Assembly: GCA_025361365.1 (NCBI GenBank)
Contig: JANYAM010000090.1
Location: 1-34,807, forward strand
Direction of reading: 5' to 3'
DNA from: Opitutus sp.
GTDB taxonomy: Bacteria; Verrucomicrobiota; Verrucomicrobiia; Opitutales; Opitutaceae
DNA: 34,807 bases
Numbering within the stretch: position 1 is the first letter of the stretch; each line of letters opens with the position of its first letter. The notes below the pieces were generated by a model, which did no database searches, had not been told where the DNA came from, and saw nothing but the letters and a program-made list of their open reading frames with translations. Below are positions 16,291-24,478 of the stretch, piece after piece. The translations under genes were made by a program, and so were the position numbers.

Positions 16291-16989
16291 ATGAACACAC
16301 CTCTGGATCGCACCGGCGGTTATTTTGCGTCGGAGCTGCACGACTCGCGGGCTCCTTGGATCAAGCCGCCATCCCCCTTCATCACCATCTCGCGCGAGAG
16401 CTGCGCCGGCGGCTCGGGCCTCGCCCAGCTGCTCGTGCAACGATTGAACGGCGCCGGCGCATCGGCCGCCGGCTGGACCATCTTCGGCGGCAACGTCATC
16501 AACCAAATGCTCGTCGCCAACCACCTGCCCGAGCAACTCGCGCGCTTTCTGCCGGAGGACCGCGTGCCGGAAGTCAGCGCGACCATTGGCGAGATCGTCG
16601 GCCGCCATCCCAGCCTGTGGGAACTCGTGCAGAAAGCCAACGAGACCATGCGGCAGCTCGCCAAGGACGGCCACGTCATCCTGGTCGGGCGCGGCGCCAA
16701 CTTCGCCACGGCGGGATTGGGTGGCGGCATCCATGTGCGCCTCGTCGCCCTGGCCGACCACCGGGCCCGCTACTACGCGGAGCGCTTCAAGGTCAGCGCG
16801 GTCGATGCCCTGGCGCACAACGCCAAGTGCGACGCCGCGCGCCGGCGTTATGTGCAGGCTCACTTCAACGCCGAGGTCGGTAATCCCCCCGCCTACGACT
16901 TGGTGATCAACACCACGCACGTCCCTTTGCCCGAGGCGGCGGACATGGTCATCACGCATCTGCGCGCCCAGACGCCCGTAGCCGCCTGA
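16291..16989 (+). CDS. Cytidylate-kinase-like protein
   Basis: 232 residues from ATG 16291. The P-loop region is PFITISRESCAGGSGLAQLL, a variant of the AANK/cytidylate-kinase-like family where the first glycines are shifted compared with canonical Cmk. GHVILVGRGANFATAGLGGG and HVRLVALADHRARYYAERF follow, and YDLVINTTHVPLPEAADMVI closes the domain. Members of this family are probable nucleoside/nucleotide kinases with untested substrates. It is longer and more divergent than Cmk, so the gene symbol is withheld. Confidence 0.85.
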   Translation: MNTPLDRTGGYFASELHDSRAPWIKPPSPFITISRESCAGGSGLAQLLVQRLNGAGASAAGWTIFGGNVINQMLVANHLPEQLARFLPEDRVPEVSATIGEIVGRHPSLWELVQKANETMRQLAKDGHVILVGRGANFATAGLGGGIHVRLVALADHRARYYAERFKVSAVDALAHNAKCDAARRRYVQAHFNAEVGNPPAYDLVINTTHVPLPEAADMVITHLRAQTPVAA

Positions 16990-17007
16990 CTTTCTTCGCG
17001 CTGTCCT

Positions 17008-17211
17008 TCAGAGCCCGTCCCGCAGCCCGGGGTGATCGCGGCGATGCTCCTGCTCCCGCTGACGCCGGGCCGCGGCCATGTTGTCGATGAGGTTGGGGTA
17101 GCGGCGGCCGGCCTTTTTGGCGGCGGCTTTGGCCCAGGCGAGATTGGCGGGCGTCAGCTTGCTGCCGGCGGCCGATTTTGATGCGGGGCGTTTCCAAGGA
17201 GGGGTGGCCAT
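17008..17211 (-). CDS. Small basic hypothetical protein
   Basis: 67 residues from the ATG at 17211: Lys/Arg/Ala-rich, with LTPANLAWAKAAAKKAGRRY and PNLIDNMAAARRQREQEHRR. It looks like a helical, nucleic-acid-friendly small protein. No family is recognised. The open frame continues upstream to 17283, but that part is AT-rich and looks like leader. The codon third positions are GC-rich like the neighbours, supporting a real gene. Confidence 0.6.
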   Translation of the reverse strand: MATPPWKRPASKSAAGSKLTPANLAWAKAAAKKAGRRYPNLIDNMAAARRQREQEHRRDHPGLRDGL

Positions 17212-17329
17212 GATGATGTGTCCTTGCCTACGACCCGGCCGGTCACTTGGATGGTTCTTGGTAAAAAATAATGCCTTAATCATTCATAATCAACGGCAAG
17301 AAATTTACTAATCTGCCGCTTGTCAGGTG

Positions 17330-17461
17330 GAGAAATCGACCCATCTTGTGGGCTGACGGAAGGAGCTGGGTGCCTTCCCGCTGTTCAGTGAAACGCCCTG
17401 ACCTGCTAGGTGGGAAGGGGCCCAGACCGCCGCTGCAAGCGGCAAGGAGGACGATAAAGTC
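17330..17461 (+). promoter_or_regulatory. Structured leader of a 30-residue membrane peptide
   Basis: A long-range helix pairs ctggg (17366-17370) with cccag (17421-17425) and ccttccc (17373-17379) with gggaagg (17412-17418), enclosing a smaller TCAG/CTGA hairpin. A second hairpin GCCGC-tgcaa-GCGGC (17429-17443) sits directly before aaggagg (17444-17450). The layout of a conserved-looking fold, then a hairpin next to the Shine-Dalgarno, resembles a cis-regulatory RNA. I cannot match it to a named riboswitch class. Confidence 0.5.
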
Positions 17462-17554
17462 ATGATGACTGCATTCGCCATCTCGGTCTCTTGGTTGTCG
17501 GTCGCGATGATTTATATTATCGCGGGCACCGACCGCCGTGAGCGCCGGTTCTAA
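17462..17554 (+). CDS. 30-residue single-pass membrane peptide
   Basis: MMTAFAISVSWLSVAMIYII continues with AGTDRRERRF and a TAA stop. One hydrophobic helix spans about residues 4-20 and is followed by a positively charged tail, so the N-terminus is probably outside. aaggagg lies 11 nt before the first ATG. A perfect terminator follows after 10 bp, so this is a stand-alone unit. The form recalls small accessory subunits of transporters (KdpF or MetS type), but no transporter gene is adjacent and the sequence does not clearly match either. Below the usual gene-finding size limit. Confidence 0.65.
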   Translation: MMTAFAISVSWLSVAMIYIIAGTDRRERRF

Positions 17555-17564
17555 AGAAAACCAC

Positions 17565-17601
17565 GCCGCCTCGGGAAATTTCCCGGGGCGGCTTTTCTTT
17601 T
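17565..17601 (+). terminator. Strong, probably bidirectional terminator
   Basis: gccgcctcgggaaa pairs with tttcccggggcggc (17565-17592; one mismatched pair), followed by ttttctttt on the plus strand. On the other side the complement gives GGTTTTCTTT, so it can also end the YkgJ-type transcript arriving from 17610. Confidence 0.92.
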
Positions 17602-17609
17602 GGCCGGGT

Positions 17610-17903
17610 TCAAACCGCCGGTCGGGCCAGGATCTTCCGACACAGCGCTTCGCCCCGTAGGAAATCGCGGCAGGTCTGCGGACGATCTTCGTAGATCGTG
17701 CAGAGGCGTGTGGCGGCATCGAGGGCAACGCAGGCGCCGTCGCCATGCTGGTCCATGCAGCGCACGCCGTCGTGTTCGACGACGAATTCCGCCGGCACCA
17801 CATCGCCGGGGCGCAATTCCACCACGAGGTGGCAGCAACGACCACAGCCGGCGCACGGCGGGAGATCTGGATGGTCGGACAACGGCTTACTCGTCCAAGT
17901 CAT
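17610..17903 (-). CDS. YkgJ-type Fe/Zn-chelating Cys-cluster protein
   Basis: 97 residues if started at the ATG at 17903 (an ATG at 17921 gives 103; both overlap the EngB stop region). PCAGCGRCCHLVVELRPGDV is the CxxCxxCC opening of the YkgJ/UPF0153 cluster, followed by RCMDQHGDGACVAL and LCTIYEDRPQTCRDF. Members are thought to bind an iron or zinc centre. The overlap with engB (14-35 bp) suggests co-expression. The terminator at 17565-17601 lies just downstream. Confidence 0.85.
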   Translation of the reverse strand: MTWTSKPLSDHPDLPPCAGCGRCCHLVVELRPGDVVPAEFVVEHDGVRCMDQHGDGACVALDAATRLCTIYEDRPQTCRDFLRGEALCRKILARPAV

Positions 17904-18585
17904 CGCCGGCCATGTCGTCACCGATCGGTGTCGAGGGCGGCCGGCGCGGATGGTTCATCATCGGCGCGACCGCGAAGGGCTTGGGGGCGTTGTGCGCCGG
18001 CAGGGACTGGGCGATGAAGGCCAAGATCTCGCTGCGGCCGCTCTTCGTCGTGGACGAACTGGCGAAGACCGGCGGCTGCGCGTCGGTGGATTGCGCCATG
18101 GCCGCGCGGAACTGCGCGATGGTGTTGCGCGAGTGCTGGTCGGCCTGCTTGTCGATCTTGGTAAAGATGAGCGCGAAGGGCAGGGCGTGCGTGCCCATCC
18201 AGTGCACGAACTTGAGGTCCATCTCCTGCGGCTCATGACGCGAGTCAATCAGCACGAAGGTGCGGCGCAGTGTCGGCCGGTGGCTGAGGTAGTCGCGCAC
18301 GGCGGTGTTGAAGAGCTGGCGGTCGGTCTTCGCCACGTGCGCGTAGCCGTAGCCGGGTAGGTCGACGAGGCTCCACGTGCCGTTGATCGTGAAGAAATTG
18401 ATCAGCTTCGTCTTGCCCGGCAGGTCGGAAACCTTGGCGAGATCCTTCTTCTCCGTCAGCAGGTTGATGAGGGAGGATTTGCCCACGTTGGAGCGGCCGA
18501 TGAAGGCGAACTCCGGCAGCACCGGATGCGGGCACAGGGCCAGGTCGGGCGAGCTGACGGCAAAGGTGGCGGTCTTGATCTTCAG
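17887..18585 (-). CDS. engB: Ribosome-biogenesis GTPase EngB/YsxC
   Basis: G1 is AFIGRSNVGKSSLINLL, G3 is SLVDLPGYGYAHV, and G4 is ALIFTKIDKQ, giving a confident EngB assignment (assembly of the 50S subunit). The family's N-terminal strand is encoded in frame upstream of the nearest GTG (18522) as KIKTATFAVSSPDLALCPHP. No ATG, GTG or TTG lies between it and the end of the preceding gene, so the frame is drawn from a CTG at 18585, exactly where family members have Met. The protein ends in an unusual Pro/Asp-rich tail (STPIGDDMAGDDLDE). Downstream of the LLM gene by 44 bp. Confidence 0.88.
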   Translation of the reverse strand: MKIKTATFAVSSPDLALCPHPVLPEFAFIGRSNVGKSSLINLLTEKKDLAKVSDLPGKTKLINFFTINGTWSLVDLPGYGYAHVAKTDRQLFNTAVRDYLSHRPTLRRTFVLIDSRHEPQEMDLKFVHWMGTHALPFALIFTKIDKQADQHSRNTIAQFRAAMAQSTDAQPPVFASSSTTKSGRSEILAFIAQSLPAHNAPKPFAVAPMMNHPRRPPSTPIGDDMAGDDLDE

Positions 18586-18629
18586 AAGGCCAGCAGGGAC
18601 GGACTTCGCGCCACTAGCGAACCTTAGTT

Positions 18630-19619
18630 TCAGAGGCGGCCTCGCACCTGCGCGACCAGCTCGAAGGAGCGGAGGCGGGCGGTGTGGTCGTGAATCGCCG
18701 CGGTCACCATGAGTTCGTCCACGCCGGTCCGGCGCAAAAACTCCTCCAAGCCGCGCTGCACGGTCGCGGGCGAGCCGACCACGGCCTCGCGGAAGGAGTG
18801 GGCGACGTTGGTCTTTTCCATCGGCGTCCAGCGCCCGTCCATGTTGTCCACCGGCGGCGGCAGCAGCCCGGGGGTGCCGCGCCGGAGCAGCACGAAGCTC
18901 TGCTGCAGCGAGGTGAAAAGGCGCGCGGCGGCGGCGTCCGTGTCAGCCGCGACGACCCCGATGGCGGCCATGGCGTAGGGCTTGGCGAGCGCGGCGGACG
19001 GCTGGAAACCCTGGCGGTAGAGGGTGAGCGCCTGCTCAAGGTAATCCGGGGCGAAATGCGACGCGAAGGCGAAGGGCAGGCCGAGCGCCGCGGCGAGTTG
19101 CGCGCCGAACAGGCTCGAGCCGAGCAACCAGATCGGCACGTCCAGCCCGGCGCCGGGCACAGCCTGCACGACCTGACCTGGCACCGCCGGCTGGAAGTAG
19201 GATTGCAGCTCCGTCACGTCGCGCGGGAAACTGTCGGACACATCGCTGCCGCCGCGGCGCAGGGCGCGGGCCGTGGGCTGGTCGGTCCCGGGCGCCCGGC
19301 CGAGGCCGAGGTCGATGCGGCCGGGATAGAGCGCGGCCAGCGTGCCGAATTGTTCCGCGATCACCAGCGGCGCGTGGTTGGGCAGCATGATGCCGCCGGA
19401 GCCGACGCGAATGGTGGACGTGCCGGCCGCGACGTGGGCGATGACGACAGCCGTCGCGGCGCTCGCGATGCCCGGCATGTTGTGGTGCTCCGCCAGCCAG
19501 AAGCGGCGGTAGCCGAGCGCCTCGGCATGCCGGGCCAGCTCGCGCGACCGATGAAGGGCGTCGGCGACGGTGCCGCCTTGGACAATGTTGGAGAGATCGA
19601 GAACCGAAAACGGAACCAT
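18630..19619 (-). CDS. LLM-class flavin-dependent oxidoreductase
   Basis: 329 residues, luciferase-like TIM barrel. Recognisable parts are [61 protein letters not shown], and a C-terminal [21 protein letters not shown]. This is the bacterial-luciferase-like subgroup close to YhbW, using reduced flavin from a separate reductase. The substrate is unknown. It shares direction with engB and the YkgJ gene and could head that cluster. Confidence 0.92.
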   Translation of the reverse strand: MVPFSVLDLSNIVQGGTVADALHRSRELARHAEALGYRRFWLAEHHNMPGIASAATAVVIAHVAAGTSTIRVGSGGIMLPNHAPLVIAEQFGTLAALYPGRIDLGLGRAPGTDQPTARALRRGGSDVSDSFPRDVTELQSYFQPAVPGQVVQAVPGAGLDVPIWLLGSSLFGAQLAAALGLPFAFASHFAPDYLEQALTLYRQGFQPSAALAKPYAMAAIGVVAADTDAAAARLFTSLQQSFVLLRRGTPGLLPPPVDNMDGRWTPMEKTNVAHSFREAVVGSPATVQRGLEEFLRRTGVDELMVTAAIHDHTARLRSFELVAQVRGRL

Positions 19620-19670
19620 GTGGGCACAGTGGCCAAAACCGCGGCAATTGCCAGTGGCACGAGGCGCCGC

Positions 19671-20444
19671 TCAAAGCAGGAACCAGAGCCCGAGCGCCAT
19701 GAGCGGCAGGCCGGAGAGGCGCCCGCCCTGCTCGCCGAGCGGTGCCACCTTCTCGAGCAGCACGAACACGGTGAGGCCGGCGATCCACCAGAGGTTCATC
19801 ACCCCGCCGACGAACAGCAGCATCATCAAGGCCCAGCAGCAACCCAGGCAGTAGAGTCCGTGCAGCCACCCGAGGCGGAATCCGCCCGCGACTCCGGGGC
19901 GCCAGTGGCGGGTGAGGAACTCCGCGGGCGAGCGGCAGTATTGCAGGCAGGCCCGCTTGAACGGCGTGAATTGGAAAAGCCCCGCCACGAGGAACAGCGC
20001 GCCGCCGAACCGGCGGTCCGACGTCTCCATCATCGGCGAAAGCAGCAGCAGTTTCGCGAACGCGCGCTGCAAGACCGTGGCGGCAAGGCTGAAGGCCGTC
20101 CACACCAGCAGGTAGCCGCCGCCGAAGGCGTAGGCGTGGGTCGCCGCCCGCGCGCCGTCGGGACTCTTGCGCACCACGGCGGCGTAGATGAGCAGGGCCG
20201 GCGCGGCCGAGGGCAGCATCATGCCGGCCATCATCACCGCCCACATGGCGAAGAGCAGCACCAGGTGAGTGAAGTCCCAATGGTCGGTCATCATCCACGC
20301 GGAGGACCCGGACATGCTGCCATACATGTCGACCGCCATGGGCACGATCCAGGCCCAGCACAGCGCAATTACCACGGCCAGCGCGAAACCGACCAGCCAG
20401 CGGTCGCGCCGCAGGAGGGACTCGAGCGTGGTGGACGAACTCAC
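19671..20444 (-). CDS. DUF2182 integral membrane protein
   Basis: 257 residues with about six or seven hydrophobic segments. The DUF2182 signature is present: HLVLLFAMWAVMMAGMMLPS with its Met-rich helix, PFKRACLQYCRSP, and GWLHGLYCLGCCWALMMLLF. The His/Cys/Met pattern suggests metal (copper) handling, and family annotation speaks of predicted metal-binding membrane proteins; no transport activity is established. It follows the DUF1326 gene by 15 bp, the usual partner. Confidence 0.9.
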   Translation of the reverse strand: MSSSTTLESLLRRDRWLVGFALAVVIALCWAWIVPMAVDMYGSMSGSSAWMMTDHWDFTHLVLLFAMWAVMMAGMMLPSAAPALLIYAAVVRKSPDGARAATHAYAFGGGYLLVWTAFSLAATVLQRAFAKLLLLSPMMETSDRRFGGALFLVAGLFQFTPFKRACLQYCRSPAEFLTRHWRPGVAGGFRLGWLHGLYCLGCCWALMMLLFVGGVMNLWWIAGLTVFVLLEKVAPLGEQGGRLSGLPLMALGLWFLL

Positions 20445-20459
20445 CCGCGCGGCAGACGG

Positions 20460-21095
20460 TCAGCGCACGACGCCATGGGTGCTCCAGTGGATCTTCGCGA
20501 GGTGCGCGTGCGTGTTGTCAAACTGCAGGTCGATCGGGCCCGTGGTCTTCGCCTTGCCGCTCACGAACTCGGCGTCGGTGAACTCGAAGCCGGTCGGCAG
20601 CGTGACGCGGGCGCGGTGCGCGGCACCGGTCACGGGATTGCTGATAGGGCTGGCGCTGCTGTCGATCAGGCCGGGCACCACGACCTTGGCGGAGCCCGTG
20701 TTGAGATCGATCGCGAGGTCGATGGGCTTGTAGAGGGTGGGCAGCACCTTGGTAACCATGGCCGAGAACACCTGCCAGATGAGCTTGCCCGGCTCGGTCT
20801 CCTTGCCGTGGGCCACGGCCTCAAGCGCGGCGCGCTGCTTGGCGTCGGCCCGCTCGTCCACGATCGCCTGGAAGGTGCCGTTGCCGAGGTGGATGGGGCC
20901 GGGCCAGAGGCCCATGATGCCCCAGCGGAGGCCGTCGAGGATCACGTCGCCGAAACGACCCTTGTCGATCTGGACAAAGGTATGAGCCCGGCAATGGCCG
21001 AGCGTGGGGAGGGCATTGAACTGGCAGGGGCAGCCCACCGCGCAGTTGCAGTTGCCGAATTCGAGGCCTTGCATCGACCATTCCACGAGTTTCAT
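20460..21095 (-). CDS. DUF1326 protein, partner of DUF2182
   Basis: 211 residues from the ATG at 21095. FGNCNCAVGCPCQFNALPTL at the N-terminus is the conserved Cys-rich opening of DUF1326, followed by GRFGDVILDGLRWGIMGLWP and LPTGFEFTDAEFVSGKAKTT. The longer frame to 21194 is rejected because family members begin near the Cys motif. Pairing with DUF2182 is recurrent across bacteria and hints at a joint metal-related task, which is not demonstrated. Confidence 0.9.
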   Translation of the reverse strand: MKLVEWSMQGLEFGNCNCAVGCPCQFNALPTLGHCRAHTFVQIDKGRFGDVILDGLRWGIMGLWPGPIHLGNGTFQAIVDERADAKQRAALEAVAHGKETEPGKLIWQVFSAMVTKVLPTLYKPIDLAIDLNTGSAKVVVPGLIDSSASPISNPVTGAAHRARVTLPTGFEFTDAEFVSGKAKTTGPIDLQFDNTHAHLAKIHWSTHGVVR

Positions 21096-21241
21096 GAGCT
21101 TCCTTTTTGTTACTGGTGGCCGGCTGAAGTCGGAGGCGGCCCGCGCGGGCCGGGAGACTTCCCGTCGGTCATCTGACTGGGCGGGAGCATGCAAGGCCGG
21201 CCAATCGGGTCAATGCCCAAGCCGGGGGCGTGGGAGTGGGC

Positions 21242-21847
21242 TCAGCCCGTAAAAAGCACCTTGGCCATCTGTAGCGCCGCGAGCGCGCCGCAGAGGAGCG
21301 CGGCATACCACAGCCAGCGCTTCTTGACGACGAGGGTGATACCGCCGAGTGCGATCGCGATCTGGAAGACCTGCGTGGCCAGTCCCATTTCGCGGCTCGC
21401 GGTGCCGGCGAGGGACGCGGCCTCCCGTGCCGTGTCGCGTTTCGCCTCGAGGGCCTTGGCCGCGGCGGTGATCTCCTTCTTCTCTTTTTCGTAGCGGTCG
21501 ACCCGGGCGGTCAGGGCCGCGAGGCCCTTCGCATCCCCGGGGTTCGCGCCGGCAAGGCGCTCGCGCTCCAGCTCGTAAAGGCTCTCCTTGATGCCTTTCG
21601 CCTGGTAATAAGACCACTGGTCGGAGGCCTCGGCCTGATTGAAGGTCGCCTCGTTGAGCTGCTTCATGACCGCGGAGGAGTAACCTGCCCCCCGCTGGGT
21701 CGCCACCGCGGTGAGCACGGCGAGGAAAATCATGGAGAGCGAAACATACTTGGTCCACGCGTCGCGCTTTTCCTTGTCCTTCTGGGCCTGCTGGTCGGCC
21801 TTCAAGGTCGCGACCAGGCCTTTGAGTTCATCGAGTTTGTTGTTCAT
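21242..21847 (-). CDS. DUF4337 membrane protein
   Basis: 201 residues from the ATG at 21847. An N-terminal polar helix (LDELKGLVATLKADQQAQKD) leads to a membrane segment VSLSMIFLAVLTAVA, then the DUF4337 core QLNEATFNQAEASDQWSYYQ and a long charged coiled-coil-like region (ALTARVDRYEKEKKEITAAA). Two C-terminal membrane segments close the chain. No function is known. The open frame to 22063 overlaps the Mig-14-like gene and is not used. Confidence 0.87.
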   Translation of the reverse strand: MNNKLDELKGLVATLKADQQAQKDKEKRDAWTKYVSLSMIFLAVLTAVATQRGAGYSSAVMKQLNEATFNQAEASDQWSYYQAKGIKESLYELERERLAGANPGDAKGLAALTARVDRYEKEKKEITAAAKALEAKRDTAREAASLAGTASREMGLATQVFQIAIALGGITLVVKKRWLWYAALLCGALAALQMAKVLFTG

Positions 21848-21939
21848 AATAATTGGAGCCGCCTTGTGAAATGATTTTCCGGCTCTTGTCACGCCGTTTG
21901 CGTGAAAACGCCTGCGGAGCACCGGAGCCGGGGATGCGC

Positions 21940-22872
21940 TCAGGGCAGCCAGAAGCCGGTGAACCCCCTGGCGACGCGATGGCACCACTGGTCCTTGTAG
22001 GCGGTGTTGGCCTTGCCGTAGCTGTAAATTAGCTGTCGGCCGCTGTCTTGCGCATCCGCGCACGCATCGCGGCCGTTAATGTAGGAGAGTAGCGAACCTG
22101 GACTAATCCTATCGCAGGACTTGTCCACGCCCCCGTTGATGTAGTCGATGGCGATAGTGCGGCTGGTCTCGGCGCGGTAATTGATCTGGATCGCGACCGG
22201 GTGGTCCTTGAGCCAGAGGACTTTGCCGAAGAGGAATTTACCTAGGTGATCGAGCGTCGCTTTCATTGTCCCGATGGCGTGCGGTTTGCGCTGCCAGCGA
22301 ACCAGATGGAGCGCTTCATACATGGCGATGATCTCCTCGTTATTGAACTCCCTGATGTCGCGCACCGTGCCACCGAGCCGCGCGAACCGCCGCTCCTTGA
22401 TCTGGTATTCATTTTTGCCAGTTGGCAGCTCTTCGGGGATTTTCTTTAAAATCGCCATCTCCTTGAGGCCAGGGAACACTGCGCCGGTCACCTGTCGTCG
22501 TTGCAGGTCCAGCAGAAATCCCGCGCGGAATAGTATCAGGCAATTATACCCGGGCGCGACGGGTAGGTGGAGGACCGGGTAGCCGAAATCAACCTGAACG
22601 GTCAGTCCGTGGGCTTGAAGGGCATGGCGGTCACCCGCGATGCGGGCGCCCCAGGCCGGCACCACGCCGATGCATTTCTCTCCATGGAAGTATCCATGGT
22701 AGTCGGTTCGGACGCCATGGACGTTACCGAAGAATTGCAGGACCTCCGGGTGCAGAATGAAGCTCCCGCCCCAGGATTGATAATGCCGGGCATACTCCTC
22801 GCGCGTGATTGGCGCGGTGTTCCACGATCTGAGGCGAGTGCCGAGATAGCGAAACCGCGTTCCTAGGTTCAT
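21940..22872 (-). CDS. Mig-14-like protein
   Basis: 310 residues from the ATG at 22872 (an upstream ATG at 22914 is possible). SWGGSFILHPEVLQFF, KCIGVVPAWGARIAG, FNNEEIIAMYEALHLVRWQR and SLLSYINGRDACADAQ match the Mig-14 family, which has a GNAT-like fold; in Salmonella and Pseudomonas it supports resistance to antimicrobial peptides. The gene is visibly less GC-rich than its neighbours and uses more A/T-ending codons, which suggests acquisition by transfer. It ends 92 bp before the DUF4337 start. Confidence 0.85.
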   Translation of the reverse strand: MNLGTRFRYLGTRLRSWNTAPITREEYARHYQSWGGSFILHPEVLQFFGNVHGVRTDYHGYFHGEKCIGVVPAWGARIAGDRHALQAHGLTVQVDFGYPVLHLPVAPGYNCLILFRAGFLLDLQRRQVTGAVFPGLKEMAILKKIPEELPTGKNEYQIKERRFARLGGTVRDIREFNNEEIIAMYEALHLVRWQRKPHAIGTMKATLDHLGKFLFGKVLWLKDHPVAIQINYRAETSRTIAIDYINGGVDKSCDRISPGSLLSYINGRDACADAQDSGRQLIYSYGKANTAYKDQWCHRVARGFTGFWLP

Positions 22873-22982
22873 GCTGATTGGGTTGCAGGAGAGGAACGTG
22901 ATGGCAAGCATCACGAGAAAACCCGAGCATCGGAAAGCAGAAATAAGTTTGGCGGGCCCGGGGCCAGCGTGCAGCGTGGGGC

Positions 22983-23501
22983 ATGGGTGATTCCTCGCGT
23001 TACACGGATGAAATCGTGGTGTCCTGGCCGGAGCTGCACCGCGACGCGCGCTTCCTCTCGCAGCAACTCCACCAGCTGGGCACCTGGCACGGGATCATCG
23101 CCATCACGCGCGGCGGCCTTGTGCCGGCAGCGCTGGTAGCGCGTGAGCTCGAGATCCGGCTGATCGACACCGTGTGTGTCGCGAGCTACGCCGCCGGCAC
23201 GGGCGGCGGGGCCGCCCAGGCGCAGGGCGGCGTGCAGGTGCTCAAGGGTGTCGCCGGCGATGGCGCGGGTTTCCTGCTGATTGACGACCTCGTCGACACC
23301 GGCAAGACGGCGCAGGTGGTGCGGCAGATGTTGCCCAAGGCGCACTTCGCGACCCTCTACGCCAAGCCGGCGGGCCGGCCGTTCGTGGATACCTGCGTGA
23401 AGGAGTTCAAGCAGGACAAGTGGATCTTCTTCCCGTGGGACATCGACTACCGGTTCGTGAAACCGATCAAGGACGGCGGCAGCCTCACCGCGAAGGGCTA
23501 G
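22983..23501 (+). CDS. gpt: Xanthine-guanine phosphoribosyltransferase
   Basis: 172 residues. WHGIIAITRGGLVPAALVAR and LIDTVCVASY match the N-terminal half of E. coli Gpt, and the PRPP-binding loop is FLLIDDLVDTGKTA. The C-terminal WIFFPWDIDYRF resembles the Gpt tail. It salvages xanthine and guanine with PRPP. A Gly/Ala/Gln-rich insert (GTGGGAAQAQGG) before the PRPP loop is longer than in E. coli, accounting for the extra length over 152 residues. Confidence 0.9.
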   Translation: MGDSSRYTDEIVVSWPELHRDARFLSQQLHQLGTWHGIIAITRGGLVPAALVARELEIRLIDTVCVASYAAGTGGGAAQAQGGVQVLKGVAGDGAGFLLIDDLVDTGKTAQVVRQMLPKAHFATLYAKPAGRPFVDTCVKEFKQDKWIFFPWDIDYRFVKPIKDGGSLTAKG

Positions 23502-23549
23502 AGCAAAAGCCAGCGCCGTCGAGCGTGGCAAGGACCGCCTGGCGACACC

Positions 23550-23888
23550 GTGAGCCCCCGGAAAATCAAGTTCATCAGCCTCGGTCTGCTCCTCCTCGGA
23601 TGGAGCGGTGCGGCGGCGATCTACGCCTTCGCGGCACCGCCGGACGACGATCCCTTGCTGGCCGACCTGCATTCCAACCGGAAATACAAGCACGAGCTGG
23701 CGGTGTATGGGGGCAAGGCCAACGTGGTGTCCGCCGAGTTCATCGACTGGTTTGACCGTTTGTGGCAGGGCCGGAACCTGGCGGGCACCGTGGCCGTCGT
23801 GACCGTGGTTGCGACGCTGGGTTTCCGCTTTGTCGCCACGCCGCCGGCCGGCCCGGTGGACAAACTGGCGTCGCAGGATCACGTTTGA
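23550..23888 (+). CDS. Small membrane protein of unknown function
   Basis: 112 residues from a GTG at 23550. Hydrophobic segments at about 8-28 and 77-95 flank a polar stretch with PPDDDPLLADLHSNRKYKHE and SAEFIDWFDRLWQGRN, likely outside the cytoplasm. No family is recognised. It follows gpt by 48 bp in the same direction. Confidence 0.7.
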   Translation: MSPRKIKFISLGLLLLGWSGAAAIYAFAAPPDDDPLLADLHSNRKYKHELAVYGGKANVVSAEFIDWFDRLWQGRNLAGTVAVVTVVATLGFRFVATPPAGPVDKLASQDHV

Positions 23889-23931
23889 GCGCCGCGGGCG
23901 CGGGCAGGTTCCGCGGCTTAAGACCGCGCCC

Positions 23932-24468
23932 TCACGGCTTCGTCGCCGGGCTGCCCGTCTCCTCCGGCGCCTTGGCCGGCCGCCGCACGTCCGGGCCGGG
24001 CGGACTGATCCGGTATCGGATCTCGTCCAGCGGCAGGGCGGTGAGGTTCAGGTTTTTGACGCGGTGGACGATGACTTCCAGCGCAAGGGTCTGGCCGGGC
24101 GCCTGGTTGACCAGCAACTCAAACAGCTCGGAGCCGGCTTGCTTGGTGCCGTCCATCCCGGCGACCTTCTTCCCGTTGAGGCTGAGAATCTCATCCCCGG
24201 GCTGGAGGCCGAGGCGTTCGGCTTCCGACCCGATGGTGACGTCCGTGATGATGAGGCGCTTGATCCGATGCGTGTCCGCCTCACGGGTGCCGCCGACGCC
24301 GATGCCGAACGGGCACACCGCCTCGCCCTTGACCTGATATTTTGGCAGGACGATCAAATCCTCCGGCTTGCCGGGGGCGGGCTCGGCGGCGGATAGCCAC
24401 GGGGCGACCAATAGGGCGAGACCGCCCAAGGCGGTCCGGCCGGGGGAATAAATGGCGCGGGGTTTCAT
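23932..24468 (-). CDS. Exported PDZ-domain protein
   Basis: 178 residues. A signal peptide runs to about residue 28. A single PDZ domain is marked by GIGVGG early, then IGSEAERLGLQPGDEILSLN and GKKVAG. A C-terminal Pro-rich tail follows. There is no protease domain, so it is a stand-alone peptide-binding module, probably periplasmic. It precedes nothing obvious; the HD gene ends 10 bp upstream and probably shares the transcript. Confidence 0.82.
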   Translation of the reverse strand: MKPRAIYSPGRTALGGLALLVAPWLSAAEPAPGKPEDLIVLPKYQVKGEAVCPFGIGVGGTREADTHRIKRLIITDVTIGSEAERLGLQPGDEILSLNGKKVAGMDGTKQAGSELFELLVNQAPGQTLALEVIVHRVKNLNLTALPLDEIRYRISPPGPDVRRPAKAPEETGSPATKP

Positions 24469-24478
24469 GCGGTACGGG

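Noticed and set aside
18684-21176. Plus-strand open frame of 830 codons
   Set aside because: Antisense to the LLM, DUF2182 and DUF1326 genes, all of which are supported by motifs.
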